From NCBI RefSeq assembly GCF_007109225.1, contig NZ_VJZK01000002.1, positions 405,176-469,175 on the forward strand: a stretch of DNA of 64,000 nt, given 5' to 3'. Positions 27,766 to 36,443 of this stretch are shown here, piece by piece. The translations under genes and the position numbers were made by a program. Numbering within the stretch: the first letter of the stretch is position 1; every line of letters starts with the position of its first letter. The notes under the pieces were generated by a model, which saw only the letters and a program-made list of their open reading frames with translations, ran no database searches and was not told where the DNA came from. The DNA comes from Flavobacterium sp. GT3R68. Its GTDB lineage: Bacteria; Bacteroidota; Bacteroidia; Flavobacteriales; Flavobacteriaceae.

Positions 27766-28827
27766 TTATAAATCGTTGGCAAGTGCAGTAATTCGTTTAA
27801 TATCCTGTTCCTTATCCTTGGGATAAATAAGTAAAATATCGCCTTTGTCTACAATAATGAAATTATCAAGTCCATCGATAACCACCAGTTTTTTACCTTC
27901 TGCCCGGATGATATTATTCGATGCATTTTCTAAAATCACAGTGGCATTTACAACCGCATTATTATAATTGTCCTTCGGCAATTTATCATGCAAAGAGCCC
28001 CAGGTGCCCAAATCATTCCAATCAAAGGTGGCCGGCAGTACAAAAACATTTTCGGCTTTCTCCATTACCGCATAATCAATGGAAATATTTTCAGCTTCCG
28101 TATAATTGGTATTAATAAAATCAATTTCGTTCCCGGTGTTATAACTTTCGAAACCTTTCATGAACAAGTTTTGCATGGCTGGTTGAAATTTTTCAAAAGC
28201 TTCAATAATTGCCTGCACACTCCAGATAAAAATACCGCCGTTCCAGAGGAAATTTCCGCTTTCAACGAACCCTTTAGCGGTCACGTAATCTGGCTTTTCC
28301 CTAAACTGAATCACCCTTTTTATCGGGCTCTCATAAGATTTATCAAATTCAATATAACCATACCCCGTGTTCGGGAAAGTGGGCTGAATTCCTAAAGTCA
28401 TCAATGCATTATTCTGATTGCAAAAACCAAAACATTGTTCCAGATTGGCAATAAAAGCACTTTCATCCTCAATCCAGTGATCGCTTGGAGCCACCACCAT
28501 CAACGCATCCGGATTCTGTTTTTTAATTTTCAATGAAGCATATAAAATACAAGGCGCAGTGTTCCTCATGGCCGGTTCCAATAGTACTTGTTCCTGCTTC
28601 ACCATCGGCAACTGCTCCAAAACCAGATTATTGTATTTCTCATTGGTTAGGATTAAAATGTTTTCTATTGGAATTAATTTGGACAGCCTATCAAATGTTT
28701 TTTGGATTAAGGTTTCCCCGGAACCCAGCATATCGTGGAACTGTTTTGGAAAATCAGTGGTGCTGACCGGCCAGAATCGGGAACCGACTCCACCAGCCAT
28801 TAATATTGCATAATAATTTTTATTCAT
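27766..28827 (-). CDS. manC: Mannose-1-phosphate guanylyltransferase
   Basis: Makes GDP-mannose from mannose-1-phosphate and GTP for polysaccharide or glycoprotein glycans. It is 353 aa, nucleotidyltransferase domain only, without the phosphomannose isomerase extension. The signature AILMAGGVGSRFWPVS is at 6-21 with FPKQF behind it; VVAPSDHWI is near 107. ATG 28827 is chosen directly before the signature; starts at 28833 or further upstream are possible. It is the last gene of the nine-gene leftward group beginning at 33950, 13 bases after the SprT gene. Confidence 0.93.
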   Translation of the reverse strand: MNKNYYAILMAGGVGSRFWPVSTTDFPKQFHDMLGSGETLIQKTFDRLSKLIPIENILILTNEKYNNLVLEQLPMVKQEQVLLEPAMRNTAPCILYASLKIKKQNPDALMVVAPSDHWIEDESAFIANLEQCFGFCNQNNALMTLGIQPTFPNTGYGYIEFDKSYESPIKRVIQFREKPDYVTAKGFVESGNFLWNGGIFIWSVQAIIEAFEKFQPAMQNLFMKGFESYNTGNEIDFINTNYTEAENISIDYAVMEKAENVFVLPATFDWNDLGTWGSLHDKLPKDNYNNAVVNATVILENASNNIIRAEGKKLVVIDGLDNFIIVDKGDILLIYPKDKEQDIKRITALANDL

Positions 28828-28840
28828 AGTCATAATCATT

Positions 28841-29440
28841 CTAATTAGGTAACAGCTCCACCTCTGCATTGGGGTTAAACAAATACGTACGAGCCGAACT
28901 TACTTCGAGGCATTCGTATCTTTTTACACGTAAAGCGCCTTTTTTGAAAATCTTTCCGTTGTGGATTCTGAATACGCTTCCATAAGGGATTTCAAAGATA
29001 TAGTTTTTATCATTTTGCTGATCAAACTGTTTCAATGCCAAAGACAAGGTCGCATCGGTATCACTGCTTGCTGAAGGATTTCTGAAATGTCTGGCTAATA
29101 GGGGCAGCAAATGGTTTGGGAAAATTTCCGGTCGTATAAAAGGAACCATTAATCTTTGGAAAGTATATTTCCATTCCGTACCATGGGGCTTGATGTTTCG
29201 TCCATATTTTTCGAAAGCAACCAAGTGCGCTATTTCATGGATCAGCGTCATCATAAACTTGTATTTATTCAGATTGGCGTTGACCGTAATTTCATGTTTT
29301 CCATTCAATCCTTTTCGGTAATCGCCGTGCCGCGTCACTCTCTCATTGACGATTTTCAGATGTACCCCATTTAAAACAATCAATTCAAAAACGGGTTTTA
29401 CAGCATGTTCCGGTATATACTTTGCTAATGTGTCGCTCAT
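28841..29440 (-). CDS. SprT-like zinc metallopeptidase domain protein
   Basis: 199 aa cytoplasmic protein with the SprT zinc site LIHEIAHLVAFEKYG (His-Glu-x-x-His, residues about 67-71). The N-terminal part resembles the SprT core (LNKYKFMMTLIHE). The C-terminal part of many SprT proteins carries a zinc ribbon with paired Cys; here only one Cys (RYECLEV) is seen, so the ribbon is lost or degenerate. Eukaryotic relatives (SPRTN) degrade DNA-protein crosslinks; the bacterial role is not settled. It lies 13 bases from both neighbours in the nine-gene group. Confidence 0.85.
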   Translation of the reverse strand: MSDTLAKYIPEHAVKPVFELIVLNGVHLKIVNERVTRHGDYRKGLNGKHEITVNANLNKYKFMMTLIHEIAHLVAFEKYGRNIKPHGTEWKYTFQRLMVPFIRPEIFPNHLLPLLARHFRNPSASSDTDATLSLALKQFDQQNDKNYIFEIPYGSVFRIHNGKIFKKGALRVKRYECLEVSSARTYLFNPNAEVELLPN

Positions 29441-29453
29441 AAATCAATAATCA

Positions 29454-30131
29454 TTATGGTGTCGAAGAAGAAACCTCCAATACTTTCCCATTGTAATATT
29501 TATTCCCTGTCAACGTAAAATCATAAATATAATCTGCCATTTCTTTTGCCGAAAGAGGCGCCTGATATCCCGGGAAAGCTTCTGCAAGCATTTCGGTCTG
29601 TACCGAACCCAGTGCCAAAACATTGAATGCAATCCCTTGTTCCTTATATTCTTCCGCCAATAATTCCGACAGGGTTATTACGGCCCCTTTACTGGAACTG
29701 TACGCCGAAAGTCCGGAAAATTTCATGCTTCCCTGTATTCCTCCCATACTGCTGATGGTAATCACATGGCCGCCTCTATCCATAAATGGAAGACAAACTT
29801 GCGTCAAACCGGCCACGGCAAATACATTGACTTTATATATCGATAAAAAATTATCAATTGAAGTTTCCGAAAAAGGTTTCAATAATAACGCACCGGCATT
29901 GTGAACCACCGCATCGACTTTTTTCCACGTATCAGAAAGAAAAGTGCCAACTTGAATTAAATCTTGTTCCTGTGCCAGATCTACCGACAAACACGTAATG
30001 TTTTGATGATCGATCAAGGCTTGCGGGGTTTTACGGGAAAGGGCCAGAACCTGATATCCGGCATTGGCAAATTGCAAAGCCAATTCGTACCCAATTCCCC
30101 TACTCGTTCCTGTTATAACAATGTTCTTCAT
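29454..30131 (-). CDS. Short-chain dehydrogenase/reductase
   Basis: 225 aa, classical SDR length. The cofactor motif TGTSRGIGYELA is near residue 7, the NNAG-like motif reads VHNAGALL, Ser is in TISSMGG and the catalytic YxxxK is YSSSKGA. It reduces or oxidises a small carbonyl or alcohol with NAD(P); the substrate is unknown. The start at 30131 is right before the Rossmann strand; an in-frame ATG 12 codons earlier (30167) is less likely because it nearly reaches the preceding gene's stop. Confidence 0.9.
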   Translation of the reverse strand: MKNIVITGTSRGIGYELALQFANAGYQVLALSRKTPQALIDHQNITCLSVDLAQEQDLIQVGTFLSDTWKKVDAVVHNAGALLLKPFSETSIDNFLSIYKVNVFAVAGLTQVCLPFMDRGGHVITISSMGGIQGSMKFSGLSAYSSSKGAVITLSELLAEEYKEQGIAFNVLALGSVQTEMLAEAFPGYQAPLSAKEMADYIYDFTLTGNKYYNGKVLEVSSSTP

Positions 30132-30179
30132 ATCCAATTTTATTGCCCGTAAAGATATGGAAACCAAATTAAAAACGGA

Positions 30180-30836
30180 TTACTTTTTGGTTACGGAAGG
30201 CTTACGGTATTTCCTGAAAAAGCTATAGGTCTGAAAAAGTGCCAAGCCAATAAAAACCATTGGAATGATGTGAGACATCAGATATTTAGATAAGCTATCT
30301 GTTTTTTCGGTTACCAGATTTAAAAAGAGAACAAGCAAAAGCATTCCGAAGAAAGTACCCAATAAAGTTCCGATGACGTACAGCCATTTGACTTTCCCTT
30401 CAGCTGTGATATATTTTGCATTAATCAGATACAGATTCCATCCTGTCCAGAATGGAATTTGGATGAAATTCAGGCCACTGAAAATAATCCCGATTATATA
30501 GGGTGAATAATCAATATACGTTTTCAAATCGTTCTGTTGACTGACTTCCATTTTGGATTGGGAGTAAAAAGTATAGGCCAACAGCAGCATAAAAAATATC
30601 GAAAAAATTTCAATGGCTTTAATCAACTTCTTTTTATGGGCTAATTTATCGGCAAAAATAAGGGTGAAATAAATCACAGAAGCCTCTACCGTGACAACAC
30701 CAAAAAGATACAGAACCAAACTGTTCATTCCCGACTTGCTGTATACTTCATATCCGATAATATTGAGATAACCCAACGGAATCGAACCTATAAAGCTTAC
30801 CAGAAAACCAACAATAATGTTTTTTAGTGCTTTCAT
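30180..30836 (-). CDS. LysE/RhtB-like membrane protein
   Basis: 218 aa with six hydrophobic segments. The N-terminal segment IIVGFLVSFIGSIPLGYLN resembles the start of LysE-type amino-acid exporters, where a Pro-Gly/Pro motif in helix 1 is typical. The match is loose, so the exported compound is not predictable. It follows the ATP-grasp gene by 3 bases, which suggests that it may move the product or substrate of that enzyme. Confidence 0.65.
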   Translation of the reverse strand: MKALKNIIVGFLVSFIGSIPLGYLNIIGYEVYSKSGMNSLVLYLFGVVTVEASVIYFTLIFADKLAHKKKLIKAIEIFSIFFMLLLAYTFYSQSKMEVSQQNDLKTYIDYSPYIIGIIFSGLNFIQIPFWTGWNLYLINAKYITAEGKVKWLYVIGTLLGTFFGMLLLVLFLNLVTEKTDSLSKYLMSHIIPMVFIGLALFQTYSFFRKYRKPSVTKK

Positions 30837-30839
30837 AGA

Positions 30840-31901
30840 TTAGAAATTGACGATTTTCCGACTTTGTTCCAAATGCATTCGGTATTGCTCCATTCCGGCT
30901 TTATGCGATAAAAAAGGGGCGCCATTCTTATAGTTTTCAATACTGATGGCATACATATACCGGATATGCCGGATCAATTCTTTCCACGCAAAGAAAAGCG
31001 AATGCTTCGGATCATAGATATGGGTAGGCTCACTTCCTGCGCCGTTTAGCTCCACAATGGCAAAGTTCTCGCCGCTTTCCAATTCTTCCAGACTGTTGTA
31101 CATGATATCCAATCTTCCAAAATAAAACCCTGGAATGGCCAGACACATTTCGTTCACCATATCCGTCAGCTTTGGAGTAACCCAAGAACTGCCATCAATA
31201 AACTTGGCCCCGCGCGCATGATTGCCGTACGGAACCAGATTACGGATTTCTCCATCGGGAACGACCTCCTGCAAACGGTTGCCATATTCTCTTTTGAGTG
31301 ATTTCAACTGTAACTCGAAACGTGGATTTTGCCTGATGAGTTGTTCTACAGTAGCAATACCATCACCGATAACTGATAGAAATTCCTTGGCCACGATTCC
31401 GGTAATTTCACCTGATTGCTGATGTGGAAAACGCACATAAAATATACCTACCTCCTTGGCAAACGGAATTAAATCCTGTATCAGGTAATCAAAATCCGCT
31501 TTAGTATGATAGTGTTGTAATTCTTCCAAATTAGCAATCTTCTTTACCGCCGAACCCCGCAATCCGATATCCGGTTTGGCTATAAACGGATATTGAATAT
31601 TGGCATTTGAAACTTTTGAAACAACCTCTTCGAAAGAAGTTCCGGTTTTAATCAGATCGGTTTTTGGGTAATATTTTTGCGGTATCAGATCATAAATCTC
31701 TTTTTTGGATTCCATCATAAATCCGCCATTTTTAATAGTTGGATTGGAAGCATTAAAAAAGAAAATTGATTTTGATTTTATGGCATAATAGGCCCACACA
31801 AAATAAATTGGAATATACACTATCTGGAAAGGCCAATATTCCCAGTGGGTCAACTTATGAAAAAATAGTCTGATTCGCCTGTTCGTTATCACCCGGGTCA
31901 A
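30840..31901 (-). CDS. ATP-grasp domain protein, non-ATG start
   Basis: 353 aa ligase-like protein. Residues about 15-50 hold a hydrophobic stretch (YWPFQIVYIPIYFVWAYYAI), probably membrane-associated. ATP-grasp features follow: YPFIAKPDIGLRGSAVKKI with the ATP-binding Lys near 112, DYLIQDLIP as the adenine hinge, and a metal-binding end FAIVELNGAGSEPTHIYD near 285. Such enzymes join a carboxylate to an amine or thiol. The frame begins with TTG (31901) or GTG (31892); the first ATG is 61 codons in, within the conserved region, so a non-ATG start is needed. It lies 9 bases behind the NRDE gene. Substrate unknown. Confidence 0.82.
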   Translation of the reverse strand: MTRVITNRRIRLFFHKLTHWEYWPFQIVYIPIYFVWAYYAIKSKSIFFFNASNPTIKNGGFMMESKKEIYDLIPQKYYPKTDLIKTGTSFEEVVSKVSNANIQYPFIAKPDIGLRGSAVKKIANLEELQHYHTKADFDYLIQDLIPFAKEVGIFYVRFPHQQSGEITGIVAKEFLSVIGDGIATVEQLIRQNPRFELQLKSLKREYGNRLQEVVPDGEIRNLVPYGNHARGAKFIDGSSWVTPKLTDMVNEMCLAIPGFYFGRLDIMYNSLEELESGENFAIVELNGAGSEPTHIYDPKHSLFFAWKELIRHIRYMYAISIENYKNGAPFLSHKAGMEQYRMHLEQSRKIVNF

Positions 31902-31910
31902 TTTTACATA

Positions 31911-32618
31911 TTAAACGATGGAAAACGAGGTCGTAAATTCTTTATGTGACATCAAATCACAATGCAATATAGTTACATTATCGGATATAATTACCGACTG
32001 GGTAATACTCAGGGTTTTGAGTATGTTGTTGCGATTGATGACTAAGCCGTTTTCTGAATTCTCATCTTCGGTATACCGATGAAAATTAAGCATCTCCTCG
32101 GCAGTGATTCCTGGTTTTGTTTCCAAAAAACTGTAAAACCATTTTTCTCTTGTTTCCCGTACTTCCTGAGGATAGAGCGTTGCAGAGGACCACACGTAAT
32201 TTTCGGACGTGTCCAGTGGCATAGTTTCTTTCTCCAAACCATTCCAGCGCAATTGATACAATTCCCTATTCTGAAATAAAACCAAAGTAAAGGGTTCAAT
32301 ATTATCCAAGTCAATTTGGTGCCAAGCTTCTATTGGAGAATCACTACTGATCAAATCCAAAACAATTAGCCCACGGCTTTTCCGATACGGCGGATTCATC
32401 ATATGCTTTTCAGAAGCACCGTTGAGAAGTACCAGTACTGTCCCATTCTCATCCGCAGCATACCACGTTCCTCCCGCTTTTGGATCTTTCGGAAAGATGA
32501 TGTTCTTGTTGTTTACAATATATTTTCTGGGTTCAATAGCTGGCCGGATAACTTGCTCGTCGCGATTGGATGTGAGCATAATTTTATCATTCGAGCGAAC
32601 GAAACTTACTGTGCACAT
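31911..32618 (-). CDS. NRDE family protein (TANGO2-like)
   Basis: 235 aa. It starts MCTVSF and carries LTSNRDEQVIRPA, the SNRDE signature of the TANGO2 family, with Cys2 as possible N-terminal residue after Met removal, as in Ntn-hydrolase-like proteins. GGTWYAADENG follows as in relatives. Animal TANGO2 is linked to lipid and heme handling; bacterial members have no firm role. Its start overlaps the DinB-like gene by 13 bases, so the two are probably translated in concert. Confidence 0.88.
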   Translation of the reverse strand: MCTVSFVRSNDKIMLTSNRDEQVIRPAIEPRKYIVNNKNIIFPKDPKAGGTWYAADENGTVLVLLNGASEKHMMNPPYRKSRGLIVLDLISSDSPIEAWHQIDLDNIEPFTLVLFQNRELYQLRWNGLEKETMPLDTSENYVWSSATLYPQEVRETREKWFYSFLETKPGITAEEMLNFHRYTEDENSENGLVINRNNILKTLSITQSVIISDNVTILHCDLMSHKEFTTSFSIV

Positions 32619-33094
32619 TGGCTTCTGTATTCTATAGTAGAACGGGCAACGCCAAAATTAGCATCAATCGAAATAGAAGGGCATTGTAAGATGGCCACTT
32701 TGATTAAGGCCTGATGGTGAATACAGTGCTCGAGATTGTAGAGTAATTCCCTAAAATAATTGCTTTCTATTCTGATTTCTTCCCCATCAATAATTTGCTG
32801 AAGAGTAATGGTTTTATTTTCCTTGATTAAATTGTTTTTAACTTGCTCAATAGACTGGATAGCAAAATCGGTATCGGTCTGAATCAGTATGTTCCGTGCT
32901 CTTTTGTCATAATTTACAACAGCTGAATCGTACTGATTTTCAAGACACTGAAACATTTCAATGATATGTCGGGTATGTTCACCAATACTGGACTGACTCA
33001 ATTCGACAATCGGATTGGAGTATTCTGCATTTTGAAGTTGATTCAGTAAATCGATCAATTCGTTCAAACTGTTTTTTATGGAAGGAATCAGCAT
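32606..33094 (-). CDS. DinB-like four-helix protein
   Basis: 162 aa, all-helical, with conserved histidines placed as in DinB/YfiT metal-binding proteins: GEHTRHIIEMFQ near residues 38-49 and EHCIHHQALIKVAI near 122-135. Those His residues likely hold one divalent metal. Some members transfer thiols such as bacillithiol; others are uncharacterised. It overlaps the NRDE gene by 13 bases and starts 1 base after the DoxX gene. Confidence 0.78.
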   Translation of the reverse strand: MLIPSIKNSLNELIDLLNQLQNAEYSNPIVELSQSSIGEHTRHIIEMFQCLENQYDSAVVNYDKRARNILIQTDTDFAIQSIEQVKNNLIKENKTITLQQIIDGEEIRIESNYFRELLYNLEHCIHHQALIKVAILQCPSISIDANFGVARSTIEYRSQCAQ

Positions 33095-33095
33095 A

Positions 33096-33485
33096 TTATA
33101 TTTTAAATTTTATCAAATCCGGGATTTTAGCTTTATTCATGAAAACCAATTTCGAACAGCAAAGAAAAGTTATTATTGCCAAAATAAAAAGTGTTCCTCC
33201 ATCATTTTTGACTTCTATCCCGAGTACAAATATATGCGAAAAAATGGCACCAAGCATCACCCCCATTCCAAGCAAAGCACCTAAAAGTGTTGTTCGTGGA
33301 ATCAGGATAAGAATGGCGGCGATCAGTTCGGCAATTCCGGAACCAATCCTTCCGTAGGGATCCATTCCCAGTGTTGAAAATATATACACCGATTCCTCGC
33401 TGCCGCTGAATTTAAAAAACAGCGTCTGTAAAAGAATGATGGCAGCCGTCAGACGCAATATCCAGATAAAAATAACTGATTTCAT
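33096..33485 (-). CDS. DoxX-like membrane protein
   Basis: 129 aa with four hydrophobic segments, typical of DoxX/DoxD-like small membrane proteins: ILRLTAAIILLQTLFFKFSG at the start and SGIAELIAAILILIPRTTLLG in the middle. Related proteins are linked to quinone redox or thiosulfate metabolism, but most have no assigned function. It lies 6 bases behind the YHS gene and 1 base before the DinB-like gene in the packed group. Confidence 0.82.
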   Translation of the reverse strand: MKSVIFIWILRLTAAIILLQTLFFKFSGSEESVYIFSTLGMDPYGRIGSGIAELIAAILILIPRTTLLGALLGMGVMLGAIFSHIFVLGIEVKNDGGTLFILAIITFLCCSKLVFMNKAKIPDLIKFKI

Positions 33486-33491
33486 AATGGC

Positions 33492-33950
33492 TTAATTTGA
33501 TATTTTCTTCCACGATGCATCCGCTTTTTTCTTCAAAACAACTTCGTTCTTATTCCAGGTTTTCATTGTATTGTTGAAAAAAGCATTATAAAAAAGATAT
33601 AGTTTTCCATCCACAATCTTGAAAGTTTCTGGATTGATCTCCACTTTTTCTCCGGAATCGCCCATTGCATAAGCGCACCATCCGCCGTATTGCGGTTCGT
33701 AGCTGGTTGGACTTTTCAGAAACAATTCTTTATTTGCCGCCGCTGAAAAATAATATACTACACCTTCATAAGCAGCACTAAAGTCCTTTTTCCCTTTCAC
33801 CGCTTTCCCCTGTTTGAAATACGCAATAGGATCATATCCCTGGATAGCCACTTTCTTGTCGAGATTAAAATGCGTGATTCTTTTGTTTCCATTTTGCGCG
33901 GATGCCATTATGGATAAAAATGCAATAAGTAAAAAAATAAGCTTTTTCAT
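33492..33950 (-). CDS. Secreted YHS domain protein
   Basis: 152 aa with a signal peptide (MKKLIFLLIAFLSIMASAQ). The YHS-type core is AIQGYDPIAYFKQGKAVKG and YGGWCAYAMGDSG near residue 96, with one Cys. YHS domains are thought to bind metals, and secreted Bacteroidota forms are often near redox genes such as the DoxX gene that follows 6 bases later. It is the first gene of the nine-gene leftward group 33950-27766; no consensus promoter was found upstream. Confidence 0.85.
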   Translation of the reverse strand: MKKLIFLLIAFLSIMASAQNGNKRITHFNLDKKVAIQGYDPIAYFKQGKAVKGKKDFSAAYEGVVYYFSAAANKELFLKSPTSYEPQYGGWCAYAMGDSGEKVEINPETFKIVDGKLYLFYNAFFNNTMKTWNKNEVVLKKKADASWKKISN

Positions 33951-34015
33951 GCTATTTAAATTTTGAAATTTGAAGTTTCTTCACGCCTTATAGTTGTAAA
34001 TTTATGGAAATAAAA

Positions 34016-34045
34016 AAAACCAACCTCAAAATAATGAGATTGGTT
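34016..34045 (-). terminator. Terminator after acyl-CoA dehydrogenase
   Basis: Stem AAACCAACCTCA with TGAGATTGGTTT (one bulge or mismatch), followed on the minus strand by eight T. Confidence 0.8.
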
Positions 34046-34070
34046 TATATTTTAGTCATTAATCTGTTAA

Positions 34071-35210
34071 TTAAGAAACCAGACTTCTTGAAATTACGAT
34101 ACGTTGGATTTCTGAAGTTCCTTCATATATCTGGGTGATTTTAGCATCACGCATCATACGTTCCACGTGGTATTCGGCCACATATCCGTTTCCGCCGTGA
34201 ATCTGAACAGCTTCAATAGTGGTATCCATTGCGGTTTGCGAAGCAAATAATTTGGCCATCGCCCCGGATTGAGAAATATCCTCACCTGCATCTTTTTCAC
34301 AGGCTGCTTTAAGACATAACAGTCTTGCAGCGCTTATTTGTGTTGCCATATCGGCTAATTTGAAGGCAATTGCCTGGTGTTTAAAAATTTCTTTACCGAA
34401 AGCTTTACGTTCTTGTGCATATTTTAAAGCCAGTTCATAAGCTCCGGTTGCAATACCTAATGCCTGCGAAGCAATTCCGATACGGCCTCCGTTCAATACC
34501 GACATAGCAAAATTGAATCCGAAACCTTCGGCACCGATACGGTTTTCCTTAGGCACTTTTACATCAGTGAACATTAAAGAGTGTGTATCCGAACCACGAA
34601 TCCCCATTTTCTTTTCTTTTAATCCGATATCAAATCCGGCCCATCCTTTTTCAACGATAAAAGCATTGATTCCTTTATGACCTTTTTCAATATCTGTTTG
34701 CGCAATTACGATATAAGTTGACGCTGAATTTCCGTTGGTAATCCAGTTTTTAGTTCCATTCATCAAATAATGGTCCCCTTTATCTATTGCGGTTGTTTTT
34801 TGTGAAGTTGCATCCGAACCCGCTTCAGGCTCTGACAAACAAAAAGCTCCAATAACATCTCCTTTTGCAAGAGGTACCAAATATTTCATTTTTTGCTCCT
34901 CATTACAATATTTTTCCAAACCTGCACATACCAATGAGTTGTTTACCGACATCACTACCGCTGCCGAGGCATCCACTTTTGCGATTTCGGTCATAGCCAA
35001 GACATAAGCCACGCTATCTAATCCGGACCCACCATATTTTGGATCAACCATCATCCCTAAAAACCCCAGTTCAGCCATTTTTTTAACCTGCTCCGTTGGA
35101 AATTTCGAATGCTCGTCTCTTTCAATTACACCAGGCAATAATTCAGTTTGAGCAAAATCTCTAGCTGCCTGCTGTATCATCAAGTGTTCTTCGGTAAGTT
35201 TAAAATCCAT
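34071..35210 (-). CDS. Acyl-CoA dehydrogenase
   Basis: FAD enzyme of fatty-acid or branched-chain breakdown, 379 aa, soluble and tetrameric in the family. FAD/substrate segments are FCLSEPEAGSDAT and WITNGNSAS; the catalytic base is probably Glu363 in QIYEGTSEIQR, the position used by short-chain types. Chain length is not predictable. ATG 35210 (MDFKLTEEHLM) is chosen; an in-frame ATG 15 codons earlier (35255) falls within the -7 box of the promoter at 35253-35283. Confidence 0.94.
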   Translation of the reverse strand: MDFKLTEEHLMIQQAARDFAQTELLPGVIERDEHSKFPTEQVKKMAELGFLGMMVDPKYGGSGLDSVAYVLAMTEIAKVDASAAVVMSVNNSLVCAGLEKYCNEEQKMKYLVPLAKGDVIGAFCLSEPEAGSDATSQKTTAIDKGDHYLMNGTKNWITNGNSASTYIVIAQTDIEKGHKGINAFIVEKGWAGFDIGLKEKKMGIRGSDTHSLMFTDVKVPKENRIGAEGFGFNFAMSVLNGGRIGIASQALGIATGAYELALKYAQERKAFGKEIFKHQAIAFKLADMATQISAARLLCLKAACEKDAGEDISQSGAMAKLFASQTAMDTTIEAVQIHGGNGYVAEYHVERMMRDAKITQIYEGTSEIQRIVISRSLVS

Positions 35211-35252
35211 AATATAAGGTGGTACTAATTGAATTAATTTTAAAAATGTGGA

Positions 35253-35283
35253 CAAATATACTTTTAAATTGTCAAATTTTCAA
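35253..35283 (-). promoter_or_regulatory. Bacteroidota promoter for acyl-CoA dehydrogenase
   Basis: Minus strand TTG (35283-35281), 20 bp, TATATTTG (35260-35253). Transcription would begin near 35246. Confidence 0.7.
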
Positions 35284-35305
35284 TACGATTTCTTAATTTT
35301 AGCGT

Positions 35306-36376
35306 ATGATAAAAGAAAGCTACAACGTAATCGGTGTGATGTCCGGGACTTCACTCGATGGAGTGGATATAGCACATATTCATTTAGGGATTAAAGAGCA
35401 AAAATGGAGTTTTGAATTATTAGAATGTGAAACAATTGCCTATGCCCCCGAATGGACCGCAAAGCTCAAAACGGCAGTAGATTTACCTGCTCCGGAATTG
35501 GACAAGCTTAATTCCGATTATACCTTGTTATTAGGAGAGATGATTGCTGATTTTATAAAAAAGCACAGCATCGAATATATTGATGCCGTCTGTTCACATG
35601 GACACACGGTATTACACCAGCCGCAAAATGGCGTGACGCTCCAGATTGGTAATTTACCAGAAATAGCTACCATTGTCAATCATACAGTGGTGTGTGACTT
35701 CAGGATTCAGGATGTTCAGATGGGTGGACAAGGTGCCCCTTTAGTCCCTATTGGGGACCGCCTTTTGTTTTCCGCGTATGATTATTGCATCAATTTAGGT
35801 GGATTTTCAAACATATCCTTTGAAGAAAATCAAAAAAGAATTGCCTACGATATTTGTCCGGTTAATACCGTTTTGAATCACTATGCTAATATAACTGGCG
35901 TTCAATACGACGACAAAGGACAGCTTGCCCGCAATGGAAAAAAAGAAAGCAGTTTGTTGAGCAAACTAAACCAGCTGGAATATTACTATAAACCCTATCC
36001 AAAATCGTTGGGAATTGAATTTGTAAATGACACTGTTCTTCCTTTAATGGATAGTTTCCAAATTCCACCTCAAGACAAACTAATGACATTTATAGAGCAT
36101 ATTGCATTCCAGATTGATTTGGCGCTACCCAATGCCAAGAAGAGCATTCTGATAACCGGAGGAGGTGCCTACAATACTTTACTGATGGAACGCATTTTAT
36201 TCCATGTGCCTGAAATGCGCGTGGTCATTCCGGAAAAAAAATTACTCGAATTTAAAGAAGCCTTAATTTTTGGCTTGCTTGGCGTTTTGAAATTACGCGA
36301 TGAAATCAATGTTTTAGCCAGTGTTACAGGAGCAAAAGAGGACCATAGTTCCGGAAAAATATTTCAGCCGAAATAA
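35306..36376 (+). CDS. anmK: Anhydro-N-acetylmuramic acid kinase
   Basis: Cell-wall recycling enzyme that opens and phosphorylates 1,6-anhydroMurNAc to MurNAc-6-phosphate. It is 356 aa. The signature GVMSGTSLDGVDIA is at residues 10-23, CSHGHTVLHQP is near 93, INLGGFSNIS is near 162 and LITGGGAYNT near 285, all typical of the family and of its actin-like ATPase fold. It is a single gene divergent from the acyl-CoA dehydrogenase gene; MurQ and transporter genes are not in the window. Confidence 0.95.
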   Translation: MIKESYNVIGVMSGTSLDGVDIAHIHLGIKEQKWSFELLECETIAYAPEWTAKLKTAVDLPAPELDKLNSDYTLLLGEMIADFIKKHSIEYIDAVCSHGHTVLHQPQNGVTLQIGNLPEIATIVNHTVVCDFRIQDVQMGGQGAPLVPIGDRLLFSAYDYCINLGGFSNISFEENQKRIAYDICPVNTVLNHYANITGVQYDDKGQLARNGKKESSLLSKLNQLEYYYKPYPKSLGIEFVNDTVLPLMDSFQIPPQDKLMTFIEHIAFQIDLALPNAKKSILITGGGAYNTLLMERILFHVPEMRVVIPEKKLLEFKEALIFGLLGVLKLRDEINVLASVTGAKEDHSSGKIFQPK

Positions 36377-36392
36377 CCAAAAAAATACAAAA

Positions 36393-36419
36393 TTGGCAAC
36401 GAGATGTTTTTTATATTTG
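36393..36419 (+). promoter_or_regulatory. Probable promoter for Glu/Leu-type dehydrogenase
   Basis: TATATTTG at 36412-36419, 24 bases before the ATG, with TTG at 36393-36395. The 16-bp spacing is a little shorter than the usual 19. Confidence 0.55.
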
Positions 36420-36443
36420 CGCAACTAAAAACTAACACTACTG

